Below are positions 17,301 to 23,677 of a DNA stretch of 24,865 nt, piece by piece; positions within the stretch are counted from its first letter, which is position 1, and every line of letters starts with the position of its first letter. The notes under the pieces are model-generated. The model saw only the letters and a program-made list of their open reading frames with translations. It was not told the origin of the DNA and made no database searches. Location: assembly GCA_900546645.1 (NCBI GenBank), contig URDR01000040.1, positions 1 to 24,865 of the forward strand, written 5' to 3'. Origin of the DNA: an uncultured Bacteroides sp. (GTDB lineage: Bacteria > Bacteroidota > Bacteroidia > Bacteroidales > Bacteroidaceae). The translations under genes and the position numbers were made by a program.

Positions 17301-17715
17301 AAATAGCCGTAGTAAGAGCAGCACGCTTTTGCGAACCTCCATAACCGGTTACTACCACTTCTTCCAGGGTTTGGGTATCTTCCTTCAGAACTACATTGAT
17401 CGGACTTCCATTCCACTTAATGGTCTGAGTGATATAACCAACAAATGAAATTTCGATTAAATCGCCTTTGTTTACATTCGGCAAGGAGAAATTACCATCA
17501 ATATCGGTAATCGTACCATTGGTTGTACCTTTTACTACAACAGAAGCACCGATAACAGTTTCTCCTGTTGGGTCTTTCACAATACCTTGACATGTGGCAT
17601 TTTGCTGCACAATGTCAAATTCAGATTTGTCTTTGGGTTGCTCTGCGTAGGCTACACCCGCAGACAGGCCGCCCATTAATAGCAGCATGCTGACTGATTT
17701 AACTTTTTTGTTCAT
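14350..17715 (-). CDS. nanO: SusC/RagA-type TonB-dependent outer-membrane transporter (NanO)
   Basis: The ATG at 17715 gives 1121 residues and puts the signal peptide (MNKKVKSVSMLLLMGGLSAG, cleavage near AYA-EQ) at the true N terminus; the frame can be extended to a GTG at 17745 but that adds ten residues without function. After the signal comes a CarboxypepD-regulatory-like domain (about 35-115: GIVKDPTGETVIGASVVVKG), a TonB-box region, a plug domain (LEEVVVTGYG; ALIVVDGI; ILKDAASTAIYGARANGG motif region), and a 22-strand barrel ending in an aromatic terminal strand (FGLSVTF). It imports sialic acid or sialylated sugar across the outer membrane with TonB energy, partnered with NanU. Specificity is inferred from the neighbourhood. 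Confidence 0.93.
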   Translation of the reverse strand: MNKKVKSVSMLLLMGGLSAGVAYAEQPKDKSEFDIVQQNATCQGIVKDPTGETVIGASVVVKGTTNGTITDIDGNFSLPNVNKGDLIEISFVGYITQTIKWNGSPINVVLKEDTQTLEEVVVTGYGGSQKRAALTTAISKMDDKVLKNAAMSNAGQALQGSVTGLRVVNTSGQPGAEPDITLRGGATITGQNSRALIVVDGIIRDSMSDINPSDIESIQVLKDAASTAIYGARANGGVILVETKSGKQGKASVNYKFKLGMNMARTGYDFCNAHDYLYYNRLGYKRYTNNVPGAGAVDGQTGYGTQNELIDVKYLTDETAHLKNEGWLVMDDPYYEGKQLLYKDYAGQLDDAAFDNTTLTQDHYLNITGGNDKGTYNASLGYYNENGMVKGTGYKRFTGSVNGSYRVFPFLNVKAGATYTWSQQPSLWIGTYEFFYRTRSQRPTWNPYNEDGTPASGWGTGDGNPEYYRQKLTNENGTRKSTYNFGFDLDILPKKLVLSANTSLYHYDYQKEAFEKSYQFQHQNKPNNARKASLNMDRFTQIQVNGTLNYKDTFAEKHNLDVMLGGEYFGYNSFSMEAKTENSPTDDIPTLNAGAVRSRTTSSKTGYRIASAFGRLNYNYQMKYLVSFVARYDGISRLKDNRWGFFPGVSVGWNVTEEDFWKESKVSDVISNIKPRLSYGVNGNVNGIGNFDIYGVYKQIGAGNYNGQTAYYNSTLVNTGLRWEQSRSFEAGLDLGFFNNRLSFIFDYYNRTTDDLLTDVNLPSYTGFNSMKTNLGKLRNSGFEMEVRANILSNPKGFNWEVSANLTSVSNKVLKLPTSDKPFNQIDGYEVAAGLYDAETGKTPTRWIGGYREGGKLGDLVGYVQNHIFRDWNDVKTHANMVIDEVASLYGPGMADQINPSTGKTYAESDGWKPIEPGDVCWEDINKDNKINSIDRDVVGNIFPKVTGGFSTTLSYKNLSLYARFDYALGHTIYNDLKARSLGQYQGQFNIIDKVHDTWSETNPDTDLPVFTYADQLNKKNITRSNNGMTAVNNNSSRFYEKGDYLALREITLSYTLPKKWIGKAGMQDASVYVTGQNLFYITGYDGASPEPAVDSYYGRGIDNGRYPTPRTVLFGLSVTF

Positions 17716-17773
17716 AAATTCATGTATATGTAAGGTTAAGCTCACGGTTGAAATAATGCTCGTTTTTATCAGC

Positions 17774-17785
17774 TTATTAATTTAA
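17774..17785. repeat. 12-bp AT-rich repeat, copy in the nanO leader
   Basis: TTATTAATTTAA occurs here, within the predicted nanO 5' leader, and exactly again at 17902-17913 upstream of the promoter. A near copy, TTATTAATATAA, overlaps the operator at 17877-17888. Low complexity makes chance possible. Confidence 0.4.
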
Positions 17786-17829
17786 GGGTAACTTCCTAAC
17801 AAACTTTACTAAGTTCCTGTTCTTCTCGG

Positions 17830-17861
17830 CAAATGTATGGAGAATTATTTAATAAGCCAAA
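17830..17861 (-). promoter_or_regulatory. Bacteroidota-type promoter of nanO-nanU
   Basis: TTTG at 17861-17858, a 20-nt spacer, then TACATTTG at 17837-17830 on the minus strand: a consensus match. Transcription should start near 17823, leaving a leader of about 108 nt before the nanO ATG. A candidate operator abuts the -33 element. Confidence 0.85.
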
Positions 17862-17863
17862 TA

Positions 17864-17885
17864 TTTAATAAACCAATTATTAATA
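17864..17885. promoter_or_regulatory. candidate nan operator upstream of nanO -33 box
   Basis: The inverted repeat TTAATAA-ACCAA-TTATTAA (17865-17883) lies immediately upstream of the nanO -33 element. Its core AATAAACCAATT is identical to the reverse complement of a palindrome downstream of the nanL promoter. Being upstream of -33, it would suit activation or looping rather than simple blocking. The regulator itself is not in this window. Confidence 0.55.
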
Positions 17886-17901
17886 TAAGCCATATTTTTA
17901 T

Positions 17902-17913
17902 TTATTAATTTAA
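17902..17913. repeat. 12-bp AT-rich repeat, copy upstream of nanO promoter
   Basis: Exact second copy of TTATTAATTTAA (see 17774-17785), 41 bp upstream of the -33 element. The whole stretch 17862-17940 is strongly AT-rich. Between nanH and nanO (17716-18074, 359 bp) only this repeat set, the operator, the promoter and the nanH terminator were found; no gene. Confidence 0.4.
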
Positions 17914-17990
17914 TATCTTAAATAAATAACTGCTTACTTCTTAAAGAGTATTTTAAAGTATTCACCTGAAGGGACCGTTCCGAATAAGCA

Positions 17991-18055
17991 AAAAAAAGGA
18001 GAGCAGCATAGAATAAAAGGGCGCAATAGCCACCTTTAATCTATCCTGTTCTCCT
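17991..18055 (-). terminator. long-stem terminator after nanH
   Basis: On the minus strand AGGAGAACAG (18055-18046) followed by a GATAGATTAAAGG segment pairs with CCTTTTATTCTATG and CTGCTCTCCT (18006-17997), about 22 pairs with a few mismatches around a GGCTATTGCGCC loop, followed by TTTTTTT (17997-17991). It separates nanH from nanO. Confidence 0.92.
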
Positions 18056-18074
18056 ACCTAACTCTATCTATTAT

Positions 18075-19700
18075 TTATTTTATGATATCACGAAGCTTCA
18101 CACTTTGGAAAGTCATGTGAGCTACACTGCTTTCATATAAGATACCAATGGTTTCTTTATCAATCATAGTCAAGCATGAGTACCCCCAATTATGACCTTC
18201 ATCTAATAACAGCTGATGTTCCGCACTCCATGTTTTTCCTCCGTCAAGACTGATTTTGATTGTCATATCTTTACGTGCATTTGTTGAGTTCGGATTTGAG
18301 AAAATCAACAAATCTTTACCCAAAACATTATCTTTGGCCTTTACACTAATCAAGCTTGCCATACATACCGGTTCAATCAGTGCGGTACGCGAAGATTCAT
18401 GCTCTTTCCAAGTACGGCCCAAGTCAGTAGTAGTATATACTGCACGGCTTCCTCCGCGGTTATCACGCATATTCAGCATCAACACACCCGGTTCTACTTC
18501 TGCCACTTGTGCTTCTGTAGTATTGGTGCGCGCATGGTTATGTATTGCCCAGGTCTTTCCACCATCCTTGCTATACATGATTCCAGCATTTGGAATACGG
18601 GTCTTATCAATATACTGAATAGGGAAAACCAACGTTCCATCAGTCATAGTGATTCCTCTTCCCGGTCCCTGAAGCAAGAAATACCATTCCGGCAATTTCA
18701 CTTGTTCTGTGATATTAATCGGTTCCGACCATGTTTTTCCGTCATCAGTACTCTTTGCCAACACCAACTGGGCAGTATGATTCATATCCATACCCGGATG
18801 CGAGCTCCACCATGCTCGCTGGTTTCCCATTCCATGTGTCCAGGCCGCAACCACCCACACAGTATTGGTTTTTGTATCTACTAAGATAGACGGATCTCCC
18901 ACTCCATTCTGAGCAGCAGGAAGACCTCCATATTCCTTAAACGATAAAGGCAAACGCATTTTTTCCCATGTTTTTCCTCCGTCGGTACTACGGCTCAAAC
19001 CAACATCTACATGTTCCTGTAAGTCGACACTGCTATTATAGCGCACATCATACACCCCCAAAAGAGTTCCTTTGTTAGTTGTTACTAATCCCGGAATACG
19101 GAATGCTGCCGAACCGTCGTCTCCGGCATGACGAACTCCGATACCCATACGGCGCTCAATACTCTTTCCTGCTACATTTTTAGACGGAATAACCTTTCCG
19201 TCTCCTTTCACCTGAGTTACTTCTGCCGTTATTTTTGTGTGTAATGAAGCCGTAGGTTTCATTTCAATACTCACCCAAAAGAAATTATAACCGGGAAATA
19301 AGGGCTGTTTTCCTGCAAGTGTAACAGAGGTAGAAGAAGGAGTCACTTCCGACTTCTTAATTGCATAAGAGGGATTAGCTGCCAAGGTTTTTCCCGGAGT
19401 ATGGCTTGATATATAATCAACCGGGGCAAAACGCTTTTTACCTCTATCCTGAGGAGCCTCTGTTCCTCCATAATAAAGTTTAATCGACTTAATTTGCGAC
19501 AAAGGCACATTTTTGTCAAAACAAACCGTGACTTCATCCAACGTCTTTGTATCTTTTGCATCAAGACGCATATAAGCCAACACATTGTCATGCCGCTCAA
19601 TAAGAATCGGTATTTGCGGAGTTTTCACAAACACTGTATCTGCGGCTTGAAGACCAACGGAAATCATTCCGAGAAATAAAGTTAATAGTTTTTTCATCAT
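18075..19700 (-). CDS. nanH: exo-alpha-sialidase (GH33)
   Basis: The enzyme releases terminal sialic acid from host glycoconjugates. The 541-residue protein has a signal peptide (about 1-20), an N-terminal beta-rich carbohydrate-binding-like domain (about 21-180), and a six-bladed propeller. The FRIP motif is at 200-203, with Arg201 the first carboxylate-binding Arg. Five Asp boxes are visible: STDGGKTW at 238, STDDGKTW at 317, SKDGGKTW at 377, TTDLGRTW at 424 and SLDGGKTW at 484. Two Met codons open the frame; the first is listed. No lipobox is present, so it is periplasmic or secreted rather than a standard surface lipoprotein. It is the last gene of the catabolic operon, 11 bp after yhcH, and ends in a strong terminator. 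Confidence 0.95.
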   Translation of the reverse strand: MMKKLLTLFLGMISVGLQAADTVFVKTPQIPILIERHDNVLAYMRLDAKDTKTLDEVTVCFDKNVPLSQIKSIKLYYGGTEAPQDRGKKRFAPVDYISSHTPGKTLAANPSYAIKKSEVTPSSTSVTLAGKQPLFPGYNFFWVSIEMKPTASLHTKITAEVTQVKGDGKVIPSKNVAGKSIERRMGIGVRHAGDDGSAAFRIPGLVTTNKGTLLGVYDVRYNSSVDLQEHVDVGLSRSTDGGKTWEKMRLPLSFKEYGGLPAAQNGVGDPSILVDTKTNTVWVVAAWTHGMGNQRAWWSSHPGMDMNHTAQLVLAKSTDDGKTWSEPINITEQVKLPEWYFLLQGPGRGITMTDGTLVFPIQYIDKTRIPNAGIMYSKDGGKTWAIHNHARTNTTEAQVAEVEPGVLMLNMRDNRGGSRAVYTTTDLGRTWKEHESSRTALIEPVCMASLISVKAKDNVLGKDLLIFSNPNSTNARKDMTIKISLDGGKTWSAEHQLLLDEGHNWGYSCLTMIDKETIGILYESSVAHMTFQSVKLRDIIK

Positions 19701-19711
19701 ATAAGTAAGAA

Positions 19712-20158
19712 TTATATTTTTACTTTAGCTATCAGTTTTCTTATTTTACCCTCACCGATTATAGGAGCATGAGGGTCTTCTGGATACACGATGACGAACT
19801 GTCCCGGAAGTAGGTCCACAAAGGTAGTAGGTATATCTGAATAAAGTGCACAGTCTACTTCTTTTTTATACTCCTGCTTCAACAGGCAAACTTCTTCCAT
19901 TGCTTTCCAGCCGATACGTTCTTTCCCTTCCAACAGAATGTGAATGTCAATATAATCACGATGAACTTCGAGGACTTGCTCTGATGCCTTGACACATGCA
20001 GGGTTGACATTGTTTATAAATAAGTTCTCGCCATCCAGTTCAATTCTGCCACAATCAGTATGAAGCAGATCGTGACTTTTTACATAGTCGAACAATTTCT
20101 TAAAAAGAGGGTGCAGAGATTCAATCCGACCGCTATTTTGTAAATTAGATACTATCAT
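19712..20158 (-). CDS. yhcH: YhcH/YjgK/YiaL family protein (NanQ-like)
   Basis: The 148-residue cupin-like protein of family DUF386 has the conserved HRDYIDIHILLEGKERIGW (about 69-87) with metal-ligand His, and QFVIVYPEDPHAPI (about 123-136) with the other His. The E. coli homologue YhcH (NanQ) sits in the nan operon and is thought to handle a sialic-acid anomer or derived sugar in the cytoplasm; the exact reaction is not read from sequence. There is no signal peptide. It lies between nanT and nanH, 39 bp and 11 bp from them, so co-transcription is expected. Confidence 0.9.
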   Translation of the reverse strand: MIVSNLQNSGRIESLHPLFKKLFDYVKSHDLLHTDCGRIELDGENLFINNVNPACVKASEQVLEVHRDYIDIHILLEGKERIGWKAMEEVCLLKQEYKKEVDCALYSDIPTTFVDLLPGQFVIVYPEDPHAPIIGEGKIRKLIAKVKI

Positions 20159-20197
20159 TTTATACGAGTTCTTAAGTTTATGAATTTATTTTAGTTC

Positions 20198-21430
20198 TTA
20201 CTTCATGTTATCTGTTTTAGGACGCAGGAAGTAAAGCTGGGCACAAAGTGCAACAGCAACCACAATAGCCAACATGGCAAAACCTGTACCCAAGTCACCA
20301 TTATCACCCCATTTTCCTAACAGGTCTGTAATGAAAGCTCCGGCAAAGACCCCAACCATATTCATGACCCCATAGGCTGTAGCCCGCTGTCTGGAAGAAA
20401 CGAACTGACAAAGAATAGGCATGTTGTTTGTATCGAAAATACCATATCCTATACCAAATAACAATCCAGCTCCTATCACTGCCACAATATTATGTCCAAA
20501 GCCCAACAAGAGTAAAGAAGGAATGGTCAAGCCTAAACCTATAGCTCCTGTATAAACACGGCCACGCAAGTTTTTCTGCACCCATCTATCTGATAATGTT
20601 CCACCTACAATTACCCCAATAAACGAAGAAACAGCAATGGTAATCGTTGATATAGGTCCGGCTTGCGACATCGGTAAATCTAAGTTTTCAGCGAATAAAG
20701 TTGGAAGCCAATTCTTTGTAGCCCATCCCGGAAGGCTGGGAGCCGCAAAATAAAGCAAGATTACCCAAAACGCCACATTAGTAAGCAGTGATTTCAAACT
20801 GGTAAATACTTTCTCCTTAGGAGCATTGGGCTGTAACTTTTCATCAGAAGTAACTTCTGCTTTCTTATCGTGTAAAAACAGCATCAGAATCAGAGCATAA
20901 GCAATGCCGATAATACCAAACCAATGAAAAGTGGTATGCCAAGAAAATGCTTCAGCTACCGTAGCTCCAAATCCCCCCACTGCCTGTCCGGTATATAAAC
21001 CGGTCATATGAATACCAACAGCCAAAGAACGTGATTTTCCTGTATGATAGTCGGCTATCAGTGAGAGTCCAGCCGGTATATATAAAGCTTCACTTACTCC
21101 CATTAAAGCACGAAGCCAAAAGACCTGGTCAAACGTATTGGCTATACCCATCAGATAGGTAACCGATGACCATACAAACAAACTCCCCACAATAAGCCAT
21201 TTACGGTTCAATCGGTCGGCTATAATTCCTGAAACCGGGCTCATCAAACCATAAATCCATAAAAAAACTGCCATCAGATAGCCAAAATTTGCAGCCGACT
21301 GCAACTCTACAATATCAATCTGCATGGCCTCTTTCATCGTGCTGAGCATCTGCCGGTCCATATAGTTGAGCAGTGCCACCCCCCAGAGTAATCCTACAAC
21401 AATCCAAGGATAAATCTTTGAATTTTTCAT
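20198..21430 (-). CDS. nanT: MFS transporter, probable sialic-acid permease NanT
   Basis: The 410-residue protein has about 12 hydrophobic segments and the MFS loop motif after helix 2-3 (GIIADRLNRKWLIVG, about 68-82), with a related GGTLSDRWVQ segment near 276 in the second half. The first helix holds NYMDRQ, common in anion:cation symporters of the family. It should bring free sialic acid through the inner membrane after NanOU import. Substrate is inferred from the nanLET order known in Bacteroides. It lies 42 bp after nanE, and a perfect hairpin in the mRNA spans that junction. Confidence 0.9.
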   Translation of the reverse strand: MKNSKIYPWIVVGLLWGVALLNYMDRQMLSTMKEAMQIDIVELQSAANFGYLMAVFLWIYGLMSPVSGIIADRLNRKWLIVGSLFVWSSVTYLMGIANTFDQVFWLRALMGVSEALYIPAGLSLIADYHTGKSRSLAVGIHMTGLYTGQAVGGFGATVAEAFSWHTTFHWFGIIGIAYALILMLFLHDKKAEVTSDEKLQPNAPKEKVFTSLKSLLTNVAFWVILLYFAAPSLPGWATKNWLPTLFAENLDLPMSQAGPISTITIAVSSFIGVIVGGTLSDRWVQKNLRGRVYTGAIGLGLTIPSLLLLGFGHNIVAVIGAGLLFGIGYGIFDTNNMPILCQFVSSRQRATAYGVMNMVGVFAGAFITDLLGKWGDNGDLGTGFAMLAIVVAVALCAQLYFLRPKTDNMK

Positions 21431-21462
21431 ATATTATTTTTATACCGTTAACAAATACTGAA

Positions 21463-21488
21463 ACTTGCCGGATTATTCTCCGGCAAGT
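21463..21488 (-). other. perfect hairpin across the nanE stop codon
   Basis: ACTTGCCGGA (21463-21472) and TCCGGCAAGT (21479-21488) form a perfect 10-bp GC-rich stem with a 6-nt loop that contains the nanE stop codon. On the minus strand the following bases are TTTCAG, not a long T-run, so it is a poor terminator and more likely an mRNA processing or stabilising element, or a modest attenuator, before nanT. Confidence 0.7.
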
Positions 21489-22657
21489 ATTTCATGACAT
21501 AAAGTGTATCCCTTTATCATCATCCGCGGGATATGAAAAGGTCCTTTAAAAAGATTTCCTTTAGCAGGTTGAGCCACTGTTCCATCACGGTGCAGATATC
21601 CATACCACTCGCCATACTCATAATCAGGAAAATGCGCATAAGTCCAGTCACTGATTTGCTTATGACGCTTCAAATATTTCTCATCTTTTGTCAGCTTATA
21701 AGCATACAAGTTCGCAATGATTGCTTCTGTTTGAGGCCACCAGAACTTCATATCTTGTGAATAATCCTGAGGAGGAAGGTTCTTGCAGTCCTTGAAGTTA
21801 ATTATACCTCCATACTGCTCATCCCATCCCCAGTCCCAAGACCAGTCAAGAATGGTCAATGCCATATCAATCAGTTCTTTGTTATTGTCCATCGTGCGTG
21901 CCACATCAAATAAGAACCAAGAGGTTTCAATACAATGCCCCGGATTGATAGTGCGACCATTCGTCGTATCAATAAATTCCCCTTTCGGACCTACCATTTC
22001 CAACAACGCTTTAAACTCCGGATGCATAAAATAGTTTTTCAGTGCATAAACCGACTCTTGTATCTGTGCATCCAATTCTGGATCATCAATCACTTTCTTA
22101 AGACAAGAAGCCACATTAACCATAATCATGGTAATGGAGTGTCCCTGTACCTGAACAGAAGGGAGATACTTCGGTTCAAGAACACCAGGGGTATTCAGGA
22201 AGCTACGCATGCGCTTAAACAAATCAAGTGCTTTCTTAGCATATTCTTGATTTCCGGTAGCCAATGCATACTCAGACATGGCAATAGCGGCAAAGCTTTC
22301 TGAAAAGACATACCGTCTTTTACGAAGCGGAGTGCCATCGGCTGCCACTTCAAAATACATACGCCCATCCGTATCAAAACAATATTTCTCAATGAAATCA
22401 AGCGTAAGTTTAGCTGCCTCAAGCCATTCCGGATTTTTTTCGATGTTATTATACGCAAACGAGCATATGAAGGCAAAACGCCCCTGAAACCAAACCGACT
22501 TTGTAGAATCAATCAACTGCCCGTCACGTCCCACACAAGTATAAATACCTCCGTTCTCTCTATCAAGACCATTTTTCAACCAAAACGGCATGATATTCCG
22601 GGTGAAGTCTTCTCTATAGACTTCGCCCCAATATTTGGCATAATTTTCTGCAAGCAT
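21473..22657 (-). CDS. nanE: N-acylglucosamine 2-epimerase (AGE family), NanE
   Basis: The 394-residue cytoplasmic alpha-barrel enzyme belongs to the AGE/renin-binding-protein family, not the NanE type of E. coli. Seen are WFQGRFAFICSFAY (about 57-70), RRYVFSESFAAIAMSEYA (about 114-131), GHCIETSW with catalytic-type His near 242, and WWPQTEAI near 308, spread over the helical barrel as in AGE enzymes. Bacteroides fragilis NanE of this class interconverts ManNAc and GlcNAc without prior phosphorylation. It follows nanL by 11 bp, giving the lyase-epimerase step in order, and is followed by nanT. Start chosen is the only Met before the barrel. Confidence 0.93.
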   Translation of the reverse strand: MLAENYAKYWGEVYREDFTRNIMPFWLKNGLDRENGGIYTCVGRDGQLIDSTKSVWFQGRFAFICSFAYNNIEKNPEWLEAAKLTLDFIEKYCFDTDGRMYFEVAADGTPLRKRRYVFSESFAAIAMSEYALATGNQEYAKKALDLFKRMRSFLNTPGVLEPKYLPSVQVQGHSITMIMVNVASCLKKVIDDPELDAQIQESVYALKNYFMHPEFKALLEMVGPKGEFIDTTNGRTINPGHCIETSWFLFDVARTMDNNKELIDMALTILDWSWDWGWDEQYGGIINFKDCKNLPPQDYSQDMKFWWPQTEAIIANLYAYKLTKDEKYLKRHKQISDWTYAHFPDYEYGEWYGYLHRDGTVAQPAKGNLFKGPFHIPRMMIKGYTLCHEILAGE

Positions 22658-22668
22658 AAATAAGATTA

Positions 22669-23586
22669 TTAAAATTTATTACAACGCTCAAAGAAGTTGA
22701 TAGCTTCTAATTCAGCTTTCATACGAGCCTCTTCCTCATCCGTCATATTCTGGAAAGGAGTACGATTCTTGCCTAAATCCAGACCTATCAGTTTCATGAT
22801 ACGCTTTCCGCCCACGATGTTACCGCGATAATGGCAGATAACATTGATTACCTCCTGAGAGAAGTTTTGCAACTCACGTGCTTTTTCAATATCACCTGCT
22901 TTCCATGCATCAATAATGCCTACCAGATTGATACCGTTATAGTTGGTTGTACCTCCGATACCACCTTGTGCACCGCCCATGGCCAATGAAGGAAGAATGG
23001 TTTCATCCTGACCGTGCAGCATATCAAACTTACCATTCTTATATAAACGACACTGATTATATTCGTAAATACTTTCAAATGTATATTTGATTCCGGCAAA
23101 ATTCGGAATGCGACCGTCAACTGCTTTCAGCAATTCAACCATCGGCAAGAAAGCACCATTGAATGCCGGAATATGATAATAATAGAAAGGAAGTTCAGGA
23201 GCACCTGCTGCGATTTCTTCGCAGTATTTCACCAGTTCCTCAATACGACCTACTTTCGGAAAAGGAGGAGCCATTGCACCAATTCCCCATGCTCCAATTT
23301 TCTGAGCATGTTCTGCCAACATTCTACTTGCTTTTACACAGCAGCTGCCAACGTGCACAATTACTTTAAAACCTTCCGGAGCAACTTCTACCCAACGCTC
23401 TGCTAATTTCATTCGTTCTTCCTCGGTCAGCATATATCCCTCGCCAGAAGAACCATTGATAAATACACCTTTCAAGCCATTTTTAGCCAACATATTTGCG
23501 TAAGCCGCAATTGGTTCATAGTTTACTTCACCATTTTCATAAAACGGAGTAAACGGAGCATCGATTAACCCAATAATTCTTTCCAT
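22669..23586 (-). CDS. nanL: N-acetylneuraminate lyase
   Basis: The lyase cleaves Neu5Ac to ManNAc and pyruvate by a Schiff base. The 305-residue DapA-superfamily TIM barrel has GSSGE at 45-49 (carboxylate-binding), YYYHIP with the catalytic Tyr near 135-137, and GIKYT with Schiff-base Lys167, the expected positions for NanA/NanL (E. coli Tyr137 and Lys165). GGTTN near 212 and the acidic C-terminal region fit the family. It has its own promoter and candidate operator in the 91-bp gap after nanM, and nanE follows 11 bp later. Confidence 0.95.
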   Translation of the reverse strand: MERIIGLIDAPFTPFYENGEVNYEPIAAYANMLAKNGLKGVFINGSSGEGYMLTEEERMKLAERWVEVAPEGFKVIVHVGSCCVKASRMLAEHAQKIGAWGIGAMAPPFPKVGRIEELVKYCEEIAAGAPELPFYYYHIPAFNGAFLPMVELLKAVDGRIPNFAGIKYTFESIYEYNQCRLYKNGKFDMLHGQDETILPSLAMGGAQGGIGGTTNYNGINLVGIIDAWKAGDIEKARELQNFSQEVINVICHYRGNIVGGKRIMKLIGLDLGKNRTPFQNMTDEEEARMKAELEAINFFERCNKF

Positions 23587-23596
23587 AATATCATAT

Positions 23597-23617
23597 TTAA
23601 TAAATTGGTTTATTTAA
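23597..23617. promoter_or_regulatory. candidate nan operator at the nanL transcription start
   Basis: The palindrome AATAAA-TTGG-TTTATT (23599-23614), extended by TT and TTAA flanks, lies directly downstream of the nanL -7 box and should cover the transcription start. Its reverse complement shares the core AATAAACCAATT with the site at 17864-17885 before nanO. A repressor bound here would block initiation; ROK/NagC-type regulators often use AT-rich sites of this kind, but the family is inferred. Confidence 0.6.
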
Positions 23618-23623
23618 TTACAG

Positions 23624-23653
23624 CAAAATTAGCGATATATTTTTATACTACAA
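23624..23653 (-). promoter_or_regulatory. Bacteroidota-type promoter of nanL operon
   Basis: TTG at 23653-23651, a 19-nt spacer, then TAATTTTG at 23631-23624 on the minus strand match the -33/-7 consensus. The leader is about 30 nt. No terminator follows nanM, so read-through from nanM is also possible. Confidence 0.78.
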
Positions 23654-23677
23654 GATTTTTAGACTTAGTTTTTGAAA

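Noticed and set aside
17716..17745. GTG start giving a 10-residue longer NanO
   Set aside because: It would put ten polar residues before the signal peptide; the ATG at 17715 starts it directly.
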